Below, one piece after another: positions 33,925 through 41,604 of a stretch of 41,604 nt of DNA (within the stretch, counting starts at the first letter, position 1; every line of letters starts with the position of its first letter). Source of the DNA: Methanosarcina sp. UBA5 (GTDB lineage Archaea; Halobacteriota; Methanosarcinia; Methanosarcinales; Methanosarcinaceae); NCBI RefSeq assembly GCF_002505485.1, contig NZ_DAVG01000130.1, forward strand, positions 932-42,535. The letters are read 5' to 3'. The position numbers and the translations under genes are program-made. The notes beneath the pieces are model-generated. The model was not told the origin of the DNA and ran no database searches. It saw only the letters and a program-made list of their open reading frames with translations.

Positions 33925-36528
33925 ATGCCAGAATTTAAAACTCTCTATAATGTTGCAGAGTATGCTGTCAAGAACATTGAGCCGTGTGACATTGAAAAAT
34001 TCATGCTTGATGAGAATGCTAAACTAGTCGAACCTCTAAACAAAATCGAAGGAATTATTAGAAGCACTGTAGAACAGGCTGAAATCCTTAAAGCACGAAA
34101 AAACCAGGAAGAAAAAAATCAAGCTCGTGGCCAAAGTTACTATAAAAAATTATGGGAAGATGCAATCAGTAAAAAGCCTATAACTATAGAGCTAGCTAAA
34201 GAATTTTTAAAAGAAAATATGTTAAATGAAAACACAAATTTTGCTGAAGAGTTCATAGTTGAAACTATAAAAGAATCTTTCAACACGAAGAAAATAAATG
34301 TAATATTAAGCTACTACAAAGAACAGAAAAAAGCATTTGATAAAGGTGTAGCACAGAGCACAAGGGAGGCTGCAAGGCTTACGAAAAGCATGAGTAGCCA
34401 GTGCTACGGTGCATTTTCTATAAAGGATGAAGGTATTTTTAAAGAGAAAGAGATTCTTTTAAAAGACGGTAGCTACGCCACCATAGACGAACTAATCACA
34501 ACCACTAAGTGTAATGTCGAGGCACTAGGAAAAAATGTAGATGATAATAATATACTCTATAAACTTAGATTTAAAGACAACTTTGGCAACGAAAGAGTAA
34601 TCTGGAGAGCAAATCATGAGCTTATGCAGAAATCAGGTGTTCTAGGTCTGCAAAAAGAAGGCATGTTCTTTACGGAAAGTAATGCAGGGAACATATCAGC
34701 CTTCTTTGAAGCTGTGATTAATGCAGAAAAGGCTATACTGCCAAGGGAGACAGCAGCCTCAAGGAATGGTTGGAAACTAGACAATGAGCTTTTTGTCTGT
34801 GGTAATGTCGGGTACACTGCAGAGGGAGAGAAGGAAATTTTACAGGTAGGAAACCCTCTTGCTGACTTTTACACTAAAAAGGGAACCTTAGACGCTTGGG
34901 TTAAAGGCACAGAAAAACTGTGGGAATTCCCTGTAATGCATATGAAAATGTACCTGGCTTGTACGCCTGTAATTCTGACACTACTTGGTATTCCTTCCTT
35001 TGTGGTAGAACAAAGACTACACTCAGGTAGAATGAAAACGGAGACCTCCAGAGTCGCTGCTTCAGCTTGGGGAAGTCCTGTAGAACTACAACTAACAGCA
35101 GACTCAACAAAGTGCGGCGTGCTTGCACATGTTGAATTCAACAACAATTTAGCTACATATATTGACGAAGCAAAAATATCACCAGAAATAAGAGACCTTG
35201 TTTACATGATTGCTAACGAAACAGGCAGGTCAAAATCAAACAAGGACCACGGATTAGAAAGAGGAAAAAATTCAACAACTGTCGCAATTATGACATGCGA
35301 AAATCCAATACTGCCTGACAATGCACACACAGGGGAGCTTGTAAGAGTTGTACCCCTTTCGTGGGGTGTAGAGGAACTTTTACCTCAAGATGTAGTATCA
35401 GAAATTACAGAGACTTACACTGAAAATTATGGGTTATTTGGTCCTTTATTCATAGAGAAAGTTTTCGAACAGCATCAAGAACTTAAAATGAGATTCAATG
35501 AAAACCTTAAGAAGCTACCTAACAGTGAAGACAAGACAGGGGATTATGTCACCAGTGCAAGAGCAAAGCGTTTTTACGCTGCTATAGCCACTGCAGGAGA
35601 TATAGTTGAAACAATTTTTAGAGAAATTGGAATAAAAAGTATGGACAGCACTGACTTGTGCTCAAAATTGTACTATCAAAATGTTATTGCGTCATCAAGA
35701 TTTGAGCCTACTTATCTGAAGGCGTACAAGGCAGCTATAGCTATGTATGCCCGAAACATGGTTTACTTCGTTAATGAAGACGATGAGGAAAACCTGGAAG
35801 AAAATGAGGAAGACCTAGAAGAAAACAAGAAAAACGAGATTAACCACGAAAAGTATGGATGGATTAAACAAGTAATACAAAAGAATGAAGATGGTTCTGA
35901 GTACTCAAAGGGCTTATGTGTCTGTTTTGACCCGAAAGTTTTGAGGAAACTGTTAAAAGAAGAAGAGTATGCTGTAGAAGGAGTACTGAAGGACTGGAAA
36001 GAGCATGACTTGATTTACTATCAATGGGAAGGTAACAAAGGAAGTAAGTATAAAAGTGCAACAGTATCCCTTAAAGTGAAACAGGATAACAAAGCAGCAG
36101 CAACCTCTACGCGCGTATATGCACTTCCTTTTACGAAAATGCAGGAGATCAATGGAGATATGGAAGAGGAATTAGAAAAGAACGATAAGCATCCAGGCAA
36201 AAAAGAAAAAGAAGATATAGATGATATTTTAAAAGCGCTAGGTAAGAAGGAAAATGAGGTTAATCTTGAAAACGTACGTAAAGTACGAGAGAAGGTGCTC
36301 AAAGTATGCAGAGAACAGAAGGGACCTGTAGACCTTGAGGAGCTTGTAAAAAGTGTTATAGAGCCAGACTTCACCATAACACTAGACACAGCAAAAGTGC
36401 TAATTTCAAAAATAGCAGAAAGAGGAGGTGTAGTACTGAACAAAGAAACCGATGAGAGAGCAAGGCAAGTACAGAAACCTTCTGCAGAAGGTACAAACGA
36501 TACTACTAAAAAAGCCTGCAACGCATAA
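33925..36528 (+). CDS. DUF927 helicase-like replication protein
   Basis: An 867-residue protein. A helical N terminus leads into the DUF927 ATPase region (about 220-540): Walker B-like ATYIDEAK (D414, E415), ANETGRSK, and the TVAIMTCENPI sensor. The Walker A region reads LHSGRMKTETSRVAAS (365-380); the usual pattern is GxxxxGKT, so both glycines are replaced (L365, M370) while K371 and T372 remain. The C-terminal third has an acidic linker and winged-helix-like regions (PVDLEELVKSVIEPDFTITL). AGGAGGTG precedes the ATG. It is the presumed replicative helicase partner of the primase. Confidence 0.8.
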   Translation: MPEFKTLYNVAEYAVKNIEPCDIEKFMLDENAKLVEPLNKIEGIIRSTVEQAEILKARKNQEEKNQARGQSYYKKLWEDAISKKPITIELAKEFLKENMLNENTNFAEEFIVETIKESFNTKKINVILSYYKEQKKAFDKGVAQSTREAARLTKSMSSQCYGAFSIKDEGIFKEKEILLKDGSYATIDELITTTKCNVEALGKNVDDNNILYKLRFKDNFGNERVIWRANHELMQKSGVLGLQKEGMFFTESNAGNISAFFEAVINAEKAILPRETAASRNGWKLDNELFVCGNVGYTAEGEKEILQVGNPLADFYTKKGTLDAWVKGTEKLWEFPVMHMKMYLACTPVILTLLGIPSFVVEQRLHSGRMKTETSRVAASAWGSPVELQLTADSTKCGVLAHVEFNNNLATYIDEAKISPEIRDLVYMIANETGRSKSNKDHGLERGKNSTTVAIMTCENPILPDNAHTGELVRVVPLSWGVEELLPQDVVSEITETYTENYGLFGPLFIEKVFEQHQELKMRFNENLKKLPNSEDKTGDYVTSARAKRFYAAIATAGDIVETIFREIGIKSMDSTDLCSKLYYQNVIASSRFEPTYLKAYKAAIAMYARNMVYFVNEDDEENLEENEEDLEENKKNEINHEKYGWIKQVIQKNEDGSEYSKGLCVCFDPKVLRKLLKEEEYAVEGVLKDWKEHDLIYYQWEGNKGSKYKSATVSLKVKQDNKAAATSTRVYALPFTKMQEINGDMEEELEKNDKHPGKKEKEDIDDILKALGKKENEVNLENVRKVREKVLKVCREQKGPVDLEELVKSVIEPDFTITLDTAKVLISKIAERGGVVLNKETDERARQVQKPSAEGTNDTTKKACNA

Positions 36529-36533
36529 GCAGG
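36515..36533 (+). terminator. Hairpin overlapping the end of the replication gene
   Basis: CCTGC (36515-36519) pairs with GCAGG (36529-36533), followed by TTTTCTTTAATTT. A second, stronger hairpin follows at 36557. Confidence 0.45.
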
Positions 36534-36556
36534 TTTTCTTTAATTTATCTTTTCAA

Positions 36557-36575
36557 GTTCCTCACTACGAGGAAC
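36557..36575 (+). terminator. Terminator-like hairpin after the replication operon
   Basis: GTTCCTC-ACTAC-GAGGAAC, a perfect seven-bp stem, then CGCTTTTCT. Probably ends the primase/helicase transcript. Confidence 0.6.
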
Positions 36576-36739
36576 CGCTTTTCTACCTTCTAACTATCTT
36601 TCTTTTCCTCTCGTGGGCTACAGCTTTTGAGCAAGCCACTCTTTTTCTCTCTGTTCTTTCTCAACATGCTTTTCTCAAGCCTATCTTTCTTAAAGCAACC
36701 TCACAATTAAACAAGTGTGTCACAAAAAGGTTATTTTTT

Positions 36740-37116
36740 ACCCGTAACCGAACAATTCTCTATTCTAGACCACAAGTGCTAATGAAAAATGTGGAAAACA
36801 GTTCACTTCTAAATAACTTGGTTACGGGTTTGGTTACGGGTTAACAATAAGAAGAAACGTTATCTGTAGAATACTTTCACTTTAAGGTTACGGGTGTTAC
36901 GGGTGTTTTGAAAAAATCTCTCAAATATTTTCACGTTATTTCACACACACTTCTATAAAGTTTAATAAGCGTGTGAAAAAAGAAAAATTTCTATGGATGA
37001 GCACAATTTTACCCGTAACACCCGTAACCTAGACAAACAATATGGCAGTAAGTAACGTTTTTGTTTCAAAAGCACCCGTAACCAAACCCGTAACTTACCC
37101 GTAACCACCCGTAACC
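36740..37116. repeat. Iteron array GGTTACGGGT, probable replication origin
   Basis: Eleven copies of GGTTACGGGT or its complement ACCCGTAACC (two or three lack the last base match). Plus orientation: 36820, 36832, 36886, 36896. Complement orientation: 36740, 37011, 37020, 37074, 37086, 37097, 37107. The two clusters point toward an AT-rich centre at about 36957. Spacings mirror each other, with a 54-base step on both sides. The core (36905-37010) contains its own inverted TTCACAC/GTGTGAA. Lying directly after the replication genes, this has the form of an iteron origin. Confidence 0.8.
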
Positions 37117-37317
37117 AGTAGAGGAAGACTAACCATAAAAAATAACAATACAATAACTATACTATCTATCTACACTAATCTATTCTGCTTTTACGGTTTA
37201 TTGTTAATTGCATCTCTATTTTTCCCTTCGTGTTTTATCTTTAGCTATGCCTTAGTCCCCCGAATGCTTTGCTTATGTGCCTGTGTGCTTTTGTATCTTT
37301 TAAAATTGCATTTTTGT

Positions 37318-37424
37318 CTCTAGGTACTCTAGGCACTCTAGATCAACTTTCACTCAACTTTCTTTATAAGAGTTTTGAGTAGAACTTTGCCTAGAATGCC
37401 TAGAATCAGTATTTTTGCCTAGAG
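37318..37424. repeat. Second inverted array, six nine-base sites
   Basis: CTCTAGGTA, CTCTAGGCA and CTCTAGATC run without gap at 37318-37344. TGCCTAGAA, TGCCTAGAA and TGCCTAGAG lie at 37388, 37397 and 37416. The two triplets are inverted about a 43-base AT-rich centre that itself has ACTCAA/TTGAGT. Abutting nine-base sites in inverted groups are typical of operators or centromeres bound by ribbon-helix-helix dimers; an origin component is the alternative. Confidence 0.75.
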
Positions 37425-37543
37425 AGGGAATTTTTAAATATAAGACAGTTTACTTATTTTGCTTTAAACTGCTTCCCTCGCGTGATTTTGACTATTTAGA
37501 TAAGATCCTGTGTTTTATGTGTTTTTACAGTTTTGAGGCTTCT

Positions 37544-37633
37544 TCATGTGCTCTGTAGCTTTCTTTTCTCCTTGTAATTCAAATAATTTTTTCTTACACA
37601 CTGTAGTACTTTTTTACAATCTGCCTCAGCCAT
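37544..37633 (-). CDS. Very short ORF near the right edge
   Basis: 29 codons reading MAEADCKKVLQCVRKNYLNY and KEKRKLQST. The open frame extends further upstream (TEKIKKVNYEIQ) to a TAA near the IS630 fragment. The composition is protein-like, but there is no clear start signal. It may be a small gene of the element or a remnant. Confidence 0.3.
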   Translation of the reverse strand: MAEADCKKVLQCVRKNYLNYKEKRKLQST

Positions 37634-37672
37634 CTGTATTTCGTAATTTACCTTCTTTATTTTTTCAGTAAA

Positions 37673-37834
37673 ATGACGAGAAGCTTATTGAGAGGAATAA
37701 GAGTTGAATCATTAAAGGAATTAAAGGAGAGAATTAGTCAATATATAAACCAGATTAACGAAAAGCCAGTCATTTTTAAATGGAAATATAAAGTTAAAGA
37801 AAGGGACGAAATGCCTGGCAGAATTATAATCTAA
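37673..37834 (+). pseudogene. IS630-family transposase C-terminal fragment
   Basis: 53 codons: LLRGIRVESLKELKERISQY then INQINEKPVIFKWKYKV. This matches the last 45 or so residues of IS630-type transposases, where the helix ends in F-x-W-K-Y. The DDE core is absent. The final KERDEMPGRIII is unusual. It lies at the presumed right boundary of the integrated element and may have erased the attachment site. Confidence 0.65.
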
Positions 37835-37912
37835 AAAAGGGGAATTAATTAGGAATCGATGCACTAGTTTTATACTCCGTCCTAAAAAGAGAAGAGTCTT
37901 TAGCCTTAAGTT

Positions 37913-38905
37913 TCAAGCTGAAATATTATACAAATAGATATCACCTTCTTCCGGATATTTTGGAGTATTGCGTGAGTCCATATATACAATCTTATCATCG
38001 TAAATTGCAGGCTCTCTTGCATAAGTGCTGTTTGTAATACGAGTTGTCCCATTGGTTGAGATATTGTACATATAAATGTCACTCAACCATTTTTCTCCTT
38101 CTCTGTATATTTTTTCCAATACTATTCTATCACCATATACATCTGGATTCTTTGAATTGCCGTCAAAAGTGACTTGACGTGTTTTATGCTTAGCAATATC
38201 TCGCATATAGACATCCATTGATCCATTCTGGTACTCTACCCACACAACAATGTTTCCGTAAATTTTACCACCACTTGCTGTACCAGTTCTGCGAATGTCA
38301 CTTACTCTTTTTGTGGGTATGTCGTATATGGAAATGTTTGTACTCCATTCACCTGAATTTACCTGATTTGACCAGCTCCATACAATTTTATTCCTATAAA
38401 TAGAAGCACTGCAGGTTGCATGCTCATACCGAGTTAGCTGAGTTTCTTCATTTGTGCTAAGATTGTATAAGTACAAACTGTTATACTGATCATTTTGATA
38501 ATCTGCAGGCTGGCCGTCAACAGATTTTGACCTTACATACACAAGGTTATCACCATAGATCGCTGGTGTGCTTGCGTTAACGATTTTAATCTCTTTGCCA
38601 GTGGAAATGTTATACACAATTACGTTTTCTTCATCCCACCATGTAACTTTATCTCCCTGAACAGATGGGCAATCTCCCGCATGTCCTAACCCGGTTATGT
38701 TTCCAGTAGTCAGGTTATACATGCCCGCTGAGTCAGTAACAGTCTCAGCCCATGTAACAGTGTCGCCATAGATTGATGGATTAAATGTTAGACTCGACTG
38801 TACGACCATAGTCTCTTTGCCAGCTTTTGCTATTGATGTAAAGCTTATGAGAAAAATCAAAACAAGTGACAGATATATTATTTTGTTCCCCAAATTAACC
38901 CCCAT
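37913..38905 (-). CDS. Secreted TolB-like beta-propeller protein
   Basis: A 330-residue protein with a signal peptide (IIYLSLVLIFLISFTSIAKA) and about six propeller blades of the form P-x-I-Y-G-D-x-I-V-W (PSIYGDTVTW, PAIYGDNLVYV, ASIYRNKIVWS, GKIYGNIVVWV, PDVYGDRIVLE, PAIYDDKIVYM), each with a following D-I-Y-x-Y-N-I-S/T strand. Many N-x-S/T sequons suggest surface glycosylation. This is a common Methanosarcina cell-surface type. It ends abruptly after the last YLYNISA, with no C-terminal anchor, so it may be shortened or freely secreted. A TTG at 38893 with GGGGG upstream is an alternative start. Confidence 0.82.
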   Translation of the reverse strand: MGVNLGNKIIYLSLVLIFLISFTSIAKAGKETMVVQSSLTFNPSIYGDTVTWAETVTDSAGMYNLTTGNITGLGHAGDCPSVQGDKVTWWDEENVIVYNISTGKEIKIVNASTPAIYGDNLVYVRSKSVDGQPADYQNDQYNSLYLYNLSTNEETQLTRYEHATCSASIYRNKIVWSWSNQVNSGEWSTNISIYDIPTKRVSDIRRTGTASGGKIYGNIVVWVEYQNGSMDVYMRDIAKHKTRQVTFDGNSKNPDVYGDRIVLEKIYREGEKWLSDIYMYNISTNGTTRITNSTYAREPAIYDDKIVYMDSRNTPKYPEEGDIYLYNISA

Positions 38906-39560
38906 AAAGAATGTAATACTGGAAAACTACATCAACATTGCTGCTCATTAGCAATGTGGGGGAAAGGGAACTAAGAACGAATACAGGAAAATACTTACTT
39001 TTTCAGCTTACATGCAATATGCTCGGAGCGAAAACAATAGTGTTGCAGAAGAACTGATGAAAAACAGCTCTCAACAAACATTCGGGAGTTGTTAACAGCT
39101 TTAGGCAAGAATCCCCCAGGGCTTTAACCTAGTGGGATGAATGCCGTCCTCTTTCTTTTGCAAGTATGTTTACAAAGTCATCACGTTCAGAGTAGTATGG
39201 AAGCCTATTGTCAAGTCCAAAAGCGTAAATCATTCTTTTGAGTGACTGAGTTGTTACAGTTTCTAAATAAGCACGCTTATTGATAATTATCTCTCCTACT
39301 GCTTATCATTACTCATATGTATAGGCTTTGACACATAAATAAATTTTTGAAAGTAATTGGCTAAAAATATTTTTTCTTGTTATTGTTCGTGTGTCACGCT
39401 TCAGGCACTATCCCTGGAACTCCCGCCCTGAACTGCACGAATCGTAGTACGTGTCACAAAAGATGAAAAGAAAGATAAAAGTAAAAGAGATCAGAGATGT
39501 AAGAGCAAGAAAGGCATTAAATAAAAATAGAAAGGGAGTTATCCATTTATTACTTTACAG
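38906..39560. other. 655-base region with decayed coding DNA
   Basis: No intact gene. It holds the remnant described at 39129-39302. Just downstream of that remnant on its strand, GGTTAAAGCCCTGGGGGATT resembles the 3' end segments of IS200/IS605-type elements. The rest is AT-rich. Confidence 0.4.
39129..39302 (-). pseudogene. Small broken ORF
   Basis: An open frame after a TAA reads EIIINKRAYLETVTTQSLKR then MIYAFGLDNRLPYYSERDDF and VNILAKERGRHSSH, ending in TAG. The composition is clearly protein-like. A nearby ATG (MSND) is in another frame and would join with a one-base change. It may be the 3' end of a transposon gene; the family is not recognised. Confidence 0.4.
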
Positions 39561-39959
39561 TTACTTTTTTGCAGCTTTTATCGTAATGGCTGACTTTTTA
39601 GTCTGCTGTACGTGACAATTTCCAGCACCGTATACAGTCACTTTTGCATCATAGGTCCCCGGCTTTTTTACAGTAAGCGAGCAATTACAGATGTGTTTTT
39701 TCGTGCAGTGTGTACAGTAAGATCTGCAGGAAGCGACTACCTTTCCACTTTTATCCAATATCTGATATTGAACAATTTTGACAGTGCCTGACGTGTAAGT
39801 TGTAAGCCCAATTTTAGCTGGTGCGGTTCCGGTTGGATTGTTTACTGTAAACTTGACAATTTTTAAATTGCACGCAGGACTAGCTGAAGCGCCTGCGGTG
39901 GCAGTACATACTGTCAAAACCAATAAGGCTAGTACAAAGAAAGTTGTTGTTCGTTTCAT
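39561..39959 (-). CDS. Secreted Cys-rich immunoglobulin-like protein
   Basis: 132 residues from MKRTTTFFVLALLVLTVCTA, a classical signal peptide; six extra residues are possible if ATG 39977 is used. The mature part looks like one PKD/Ig-like beta-sandwich (KIVKFTVNNPTGTAPAKIGL, KIVQYQILDKSGKVVA, LTVKKPGTYDAKVTVYGAGN), as in many archaeal surface proteins. It carries seven Cys, including CRSYCTHCTKKHICNC, which is rare in this fold and suggests disulfides or metal binding outside the cell. Confidence 0.75.
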   Translation of the reverse strand: MKRTTTFFVLALLVLTVCTATAGASASPACNLKIVKFTVNNPTGTAPAKIGLTTYTSGTVKIVQYQILDKSGKVVASCRSYCTHCTKKHICNCSLTVKKPGTYDAKVTVYGAGNCHVQQTKKSAITIKAAKK

Positions 39960-40249
39960 CAGTTCACATAAATACACAATTGTGAATATATAATTTTGTA
40001 TATGGTCTAAATAACTATAATTAAATATAAATATATATTAAGACGTGGCTTTCAAAAAAATACAGCTATTTATAATTCTAATAATTTGACGATATGTTCA
40101 CCTTTAGGCAAAATCACTCGATTGTTAACCGCGATGATCCACTTCGTCGTAGATGGAATCCTGATACTAGCCAAGGTTAGAACTTACACACTTAAAGCAC
40201 AAAGATAATGGATTAAAAAAGAGATTCTTAAGGCATTTTGCCCTACTTT
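39960..40249. other. AT-rich spacer with short protein-like frames
   Basis: Two overlapping short frames on opposite strands (plus 40094-40180, minus 40070-40174) each look weakly protein-like; neither has a start signal. The AT-rich DNA at 39980-40045 probably holds the promoter of the secreted protein. Confidence 0.35.
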
Positions 40250-40750
40250 TTAATAATTTCTATATATTCTTCCAACAATATAGTCCATATCAACAGGTCT
40301 ATATTGAGTTACATCAACTGATGCATTTACGGTCTTATTCTCAAAGTTTATGAATGGGTATTTAACCAAATTATTATTATGTTGATGCCCATGGATTACC
40401 CATTCACTCCACCTTGCTGGCACATCTTTTGGGTCATGAACTATGTAAAAGCTCCTGCCTTTATATTTAATAACTCCAGGTTTATCAAATTGAATTTGGC
40501 GCGAAGGGTCATGGTTTCCTTGAATGAATATAATCTGACCATTTAACATTTTCAACCAATCTACAAGTTTTATATGTTTGGTAAATGCAAGATCGCCCAG
40601 GAAATATACTGTATCGTATTTAGATATGGATCTGTTCCAGTTCCAAATTAACGCTTGATTCATACTGTTTAATGAATCAAAAGGGCGATTACAGTATTTC
40701 ATTATGTTGTAATGTCCCAGATGAAGATCAGATGTTACCCATGTTTTCAT
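40250..40750 (-). CDS. Calcineurin-like metallophosphoesterase
   Basis: A 166-residue phosphoesterase. All metal motifs are present: TSDLHLGH at residues 6-13 (D8, H10), FLGDLAF near 50-56, IQGNHDP near 76-82, the later IVHD, and VIHGHQHNN near 118-126. The size and the HLGHYNIMKYCNRPF block match the small single-domain family often found in phages and archaeal mobile regions. The substrate is unknown; nucleic acid or nucleotide phosphodiesters are typical. No ribosome binding site is visible. Confidence 0.88.
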   Translation of the reverse strand: MKTWVTSDLHLGHYNIMKYCNRPFDSLNSMNQALIWNWNRSISKYDTVYFLGDLAFTKHIKLVDWLKMLNGQIIFIQGNHDPSRQIQFDKPGVIKYKGRSFYIVHDPKDVPARWSEWVIHGHQHNNNLVKYPFINFENKTVNASVDVTQYRPVDMDYIVGRIYRNY

Positions 40751-40843
40751 ATTTATTCTAACCAGTAATGTGTCTTCTCTATCGTATGCTACTTTAAGGT
40801 ATACACTAATATCGGGGTAGAAGATCTGATCTACCCCTCCTCT

Positions 40844-41128
40844 CTATGTTTTATTGCTATCTCGCGTAGTCAGAAAACATGGAATTTGTTCTTTTTCCTC
40901 ACTATACGGAGGTCTGTGACAAATCACTTCTATATCTTCCAGCTGACTTGCCGGTTTTGAATACTTTCCTCTACTGTGCCAATATAAAGGTATATTTAGA
41001 CATTCATGCATCTCAGGAAGTCGGTGATCAGCACAAAGCGTTTCACCACATCTGTGGCACTTGAAATGTAATGACGGTATGCGGTCGCCACAAAATTCAC
41101 ATGTTGCTATAAATATTCCCCCTATCAA
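40844..41128 (-). CDS. AN1-type zinc-finger protein
   Basis: A 94-residue protein. Residues 10-42 form an AN1 zinc finger: CEFCG, then FKCHRCGETLCADHRLPEMHEC, with the expected Cys and His ligands for two zinc ions. Archaeal AN1 proteins often carry membrane helices after the finger; here the tail is polar. The start is uncertain: the frame opens at TTG 41128, but GGGGG just inside suggests initiation a few codons later. It may share a transcript with the phosphoesterase gene 93 bases downstream. Confidence 0.75.
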   Translation of the reverse strand: MIGGIFIATCEFCGDRIPSLHFKCHRCGETLCADHRLPEMHECLNIPLYWHSRGKYSKPASQLEDIEVICHRPPYSEEKEQIPCFLTTRDSNKT

Positions 41129-41604
41129 GTTTTTTTCTATTATATGTCCGTAGTTGTTATTTATAGTCCAGATCGCTTATATAACTTATTGTACATTTAT
41201 AAAAAGATACGTAAAATCCACAGTTTTTTACATTAGGATGAGTCACAGACGAGTCAAGAATTGTTATGTATATATGACCCTGTACCCCAAGCAGACAAAA
41301 TAACTATTCAAAAGGACTTTTTAATAGAATGCAACTGCCAGAAAATTTTATACTTTTTTACTGTTGTGTCAAAAACTTACGAGACCCGAACAATCCTTCA
41401 TAATAATTCCGTCCCAATTAATGATAGGAAACGCAGGGTTGAAAATATGGTTCCGTTGCAAAAAATCTCAGAATAGCATGTAAACCTATGGATAATAAAT
41501 AAAAGTTAAAATATTTGAGAAAATGTACCAATATTATGGAACTATTCAAATAATTGATTAATATATTTAGCTTCATTAAGACCAGAGTAATTTAGATTCT
41601 TGAT
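41129..41604. other. AT-rich end of window, no gene seen
   Basis: No supported gene. An open frame at 41261-41476 lacks family character and a start signal. Confidence 0.5.

Larger units (their letters stand above)
30120..37640. mobile_element. Putative integrated cryptic plasmid
   Basis: About 7.5 kb, edges approximate. In order: integrase, small proteins including a ribbon-helix-helix protein, primase-polymerase, DUF927 helicase-like ATPase, then two inverted repeat arrays. All genes run in one direction. There are no capsid, portal or terminase genes, so a plasmid rather than a provirus is favoured. The left edge coincides with the broken merR gene. The right edge lies near an IS630-like fragment. 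No direct repeat that could be att was found by eye. Confidence 0.65.

Noticed and set aside
36452..36844. Open frame after the replication gene
   Set aside because: It overlaps the end of the replication gene, two hairpins and the first iterons.
36740..37116. CRISPR array
   Set aside because: Repeats are only ten bases long, occur in both orientations and lack uniform spacers.
30120..37640. Provirus interpretation of the integrated element
   Set aside because: No capsid, portal, terminase or lysis genes are present; the gene content is purely replication and integration.
40070..40180. Two short protein-like frames on opposite strands
   Set aside because: They overlap each other, are under 35 codons, and neither has a start signal; at most one could be a remnant.
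41261..41476. 71-codon frame near the window end
   Set aside because: There is no start signal and no family resemblance.

Overview
The window looks like a chromosomal segment of a Methanosarcina-type methanogenic archaeon. The evidence is archaeal TATA boxes, Sm-like and TFE-beta-like proteins, a DUF5814 helicase, a methylthioinosine phosphorylase, a nicotianamine synthase-like enzyme, surface beta-propeller proteins, AT-rich spacers, and in-frame TAG codons that make best sense if TAG can be read as pyrrolysine. No species is claimed.

Layout. 1-3050: end of a HEAT-repeat protein, a remnant coupled to it, a beta-helix protein without signal peptide and a tiny membrane protein. 3050-7880: rsgA with an in-frame TAG, a DUF362 ferredoxin protein, a DUF4177-like protein and a SAM methyltransferase. 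8013-9317: an insertion-sequence transposase, followed by debris. 9820-14102: an OYE-type flavoenzyme, then a cluster of XRE-cupin regulator, thioesterase and acyl-CoA synthetase. 14103-15499: non-coding DNA with a MITE and a pair of duplicated hairpins. 15500-24260: a helical-repeat protein, two identical tRNA-Glu(UUC) genes, a TFE-beta-like factor, Lsm, DUF3467, DUF5814 helicase, MTIP and DUF373. 24720-30120: a coiled-coil protein, an RDD protein, an almost G-free pyrimidine tract, a HAD hydrolase, a phosphodiesterase-like enzyme, a frameshifted membrane protein, nicotianamine synthase and a merR gene lacking its 5' end.

The most notable region is about 30.12-37.6 kb, which I read as an integrated cryptic plasmid. 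It has a tyrosine integrase with a C-terminal zinc ribbon, a ribbon-helix-helix protein, several small proteins, a primase-polymerase, and a DUF927 helicase-like ATPase whose P-loop glycines are replaced. These are followed by a mirror-symmetric array of 11 copies of GGTTACGGGT and a second inverted array of six YTCTAGGCA sites. No capsid or packaging genes are present. The primase gene ends in TAG and the helicase ATG follows directly in the same frame, so amber readthrough would give one primase-helicase polypeptide. The left edge cuts the merR gene. The right edge is blurred by an IS630-like fragment, and no att repeat was found.

37.6-41.6 kb holds transposase debris, two secreted proteins (a beta-propeller and a Cys-rich protein), a calcineurin-like phosphoesterase and an AN1-type zinc-finger protein. 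A MITE family of about 118 bp with TAGGACTTACG-type ends occurs three times, plus one degenerate end.
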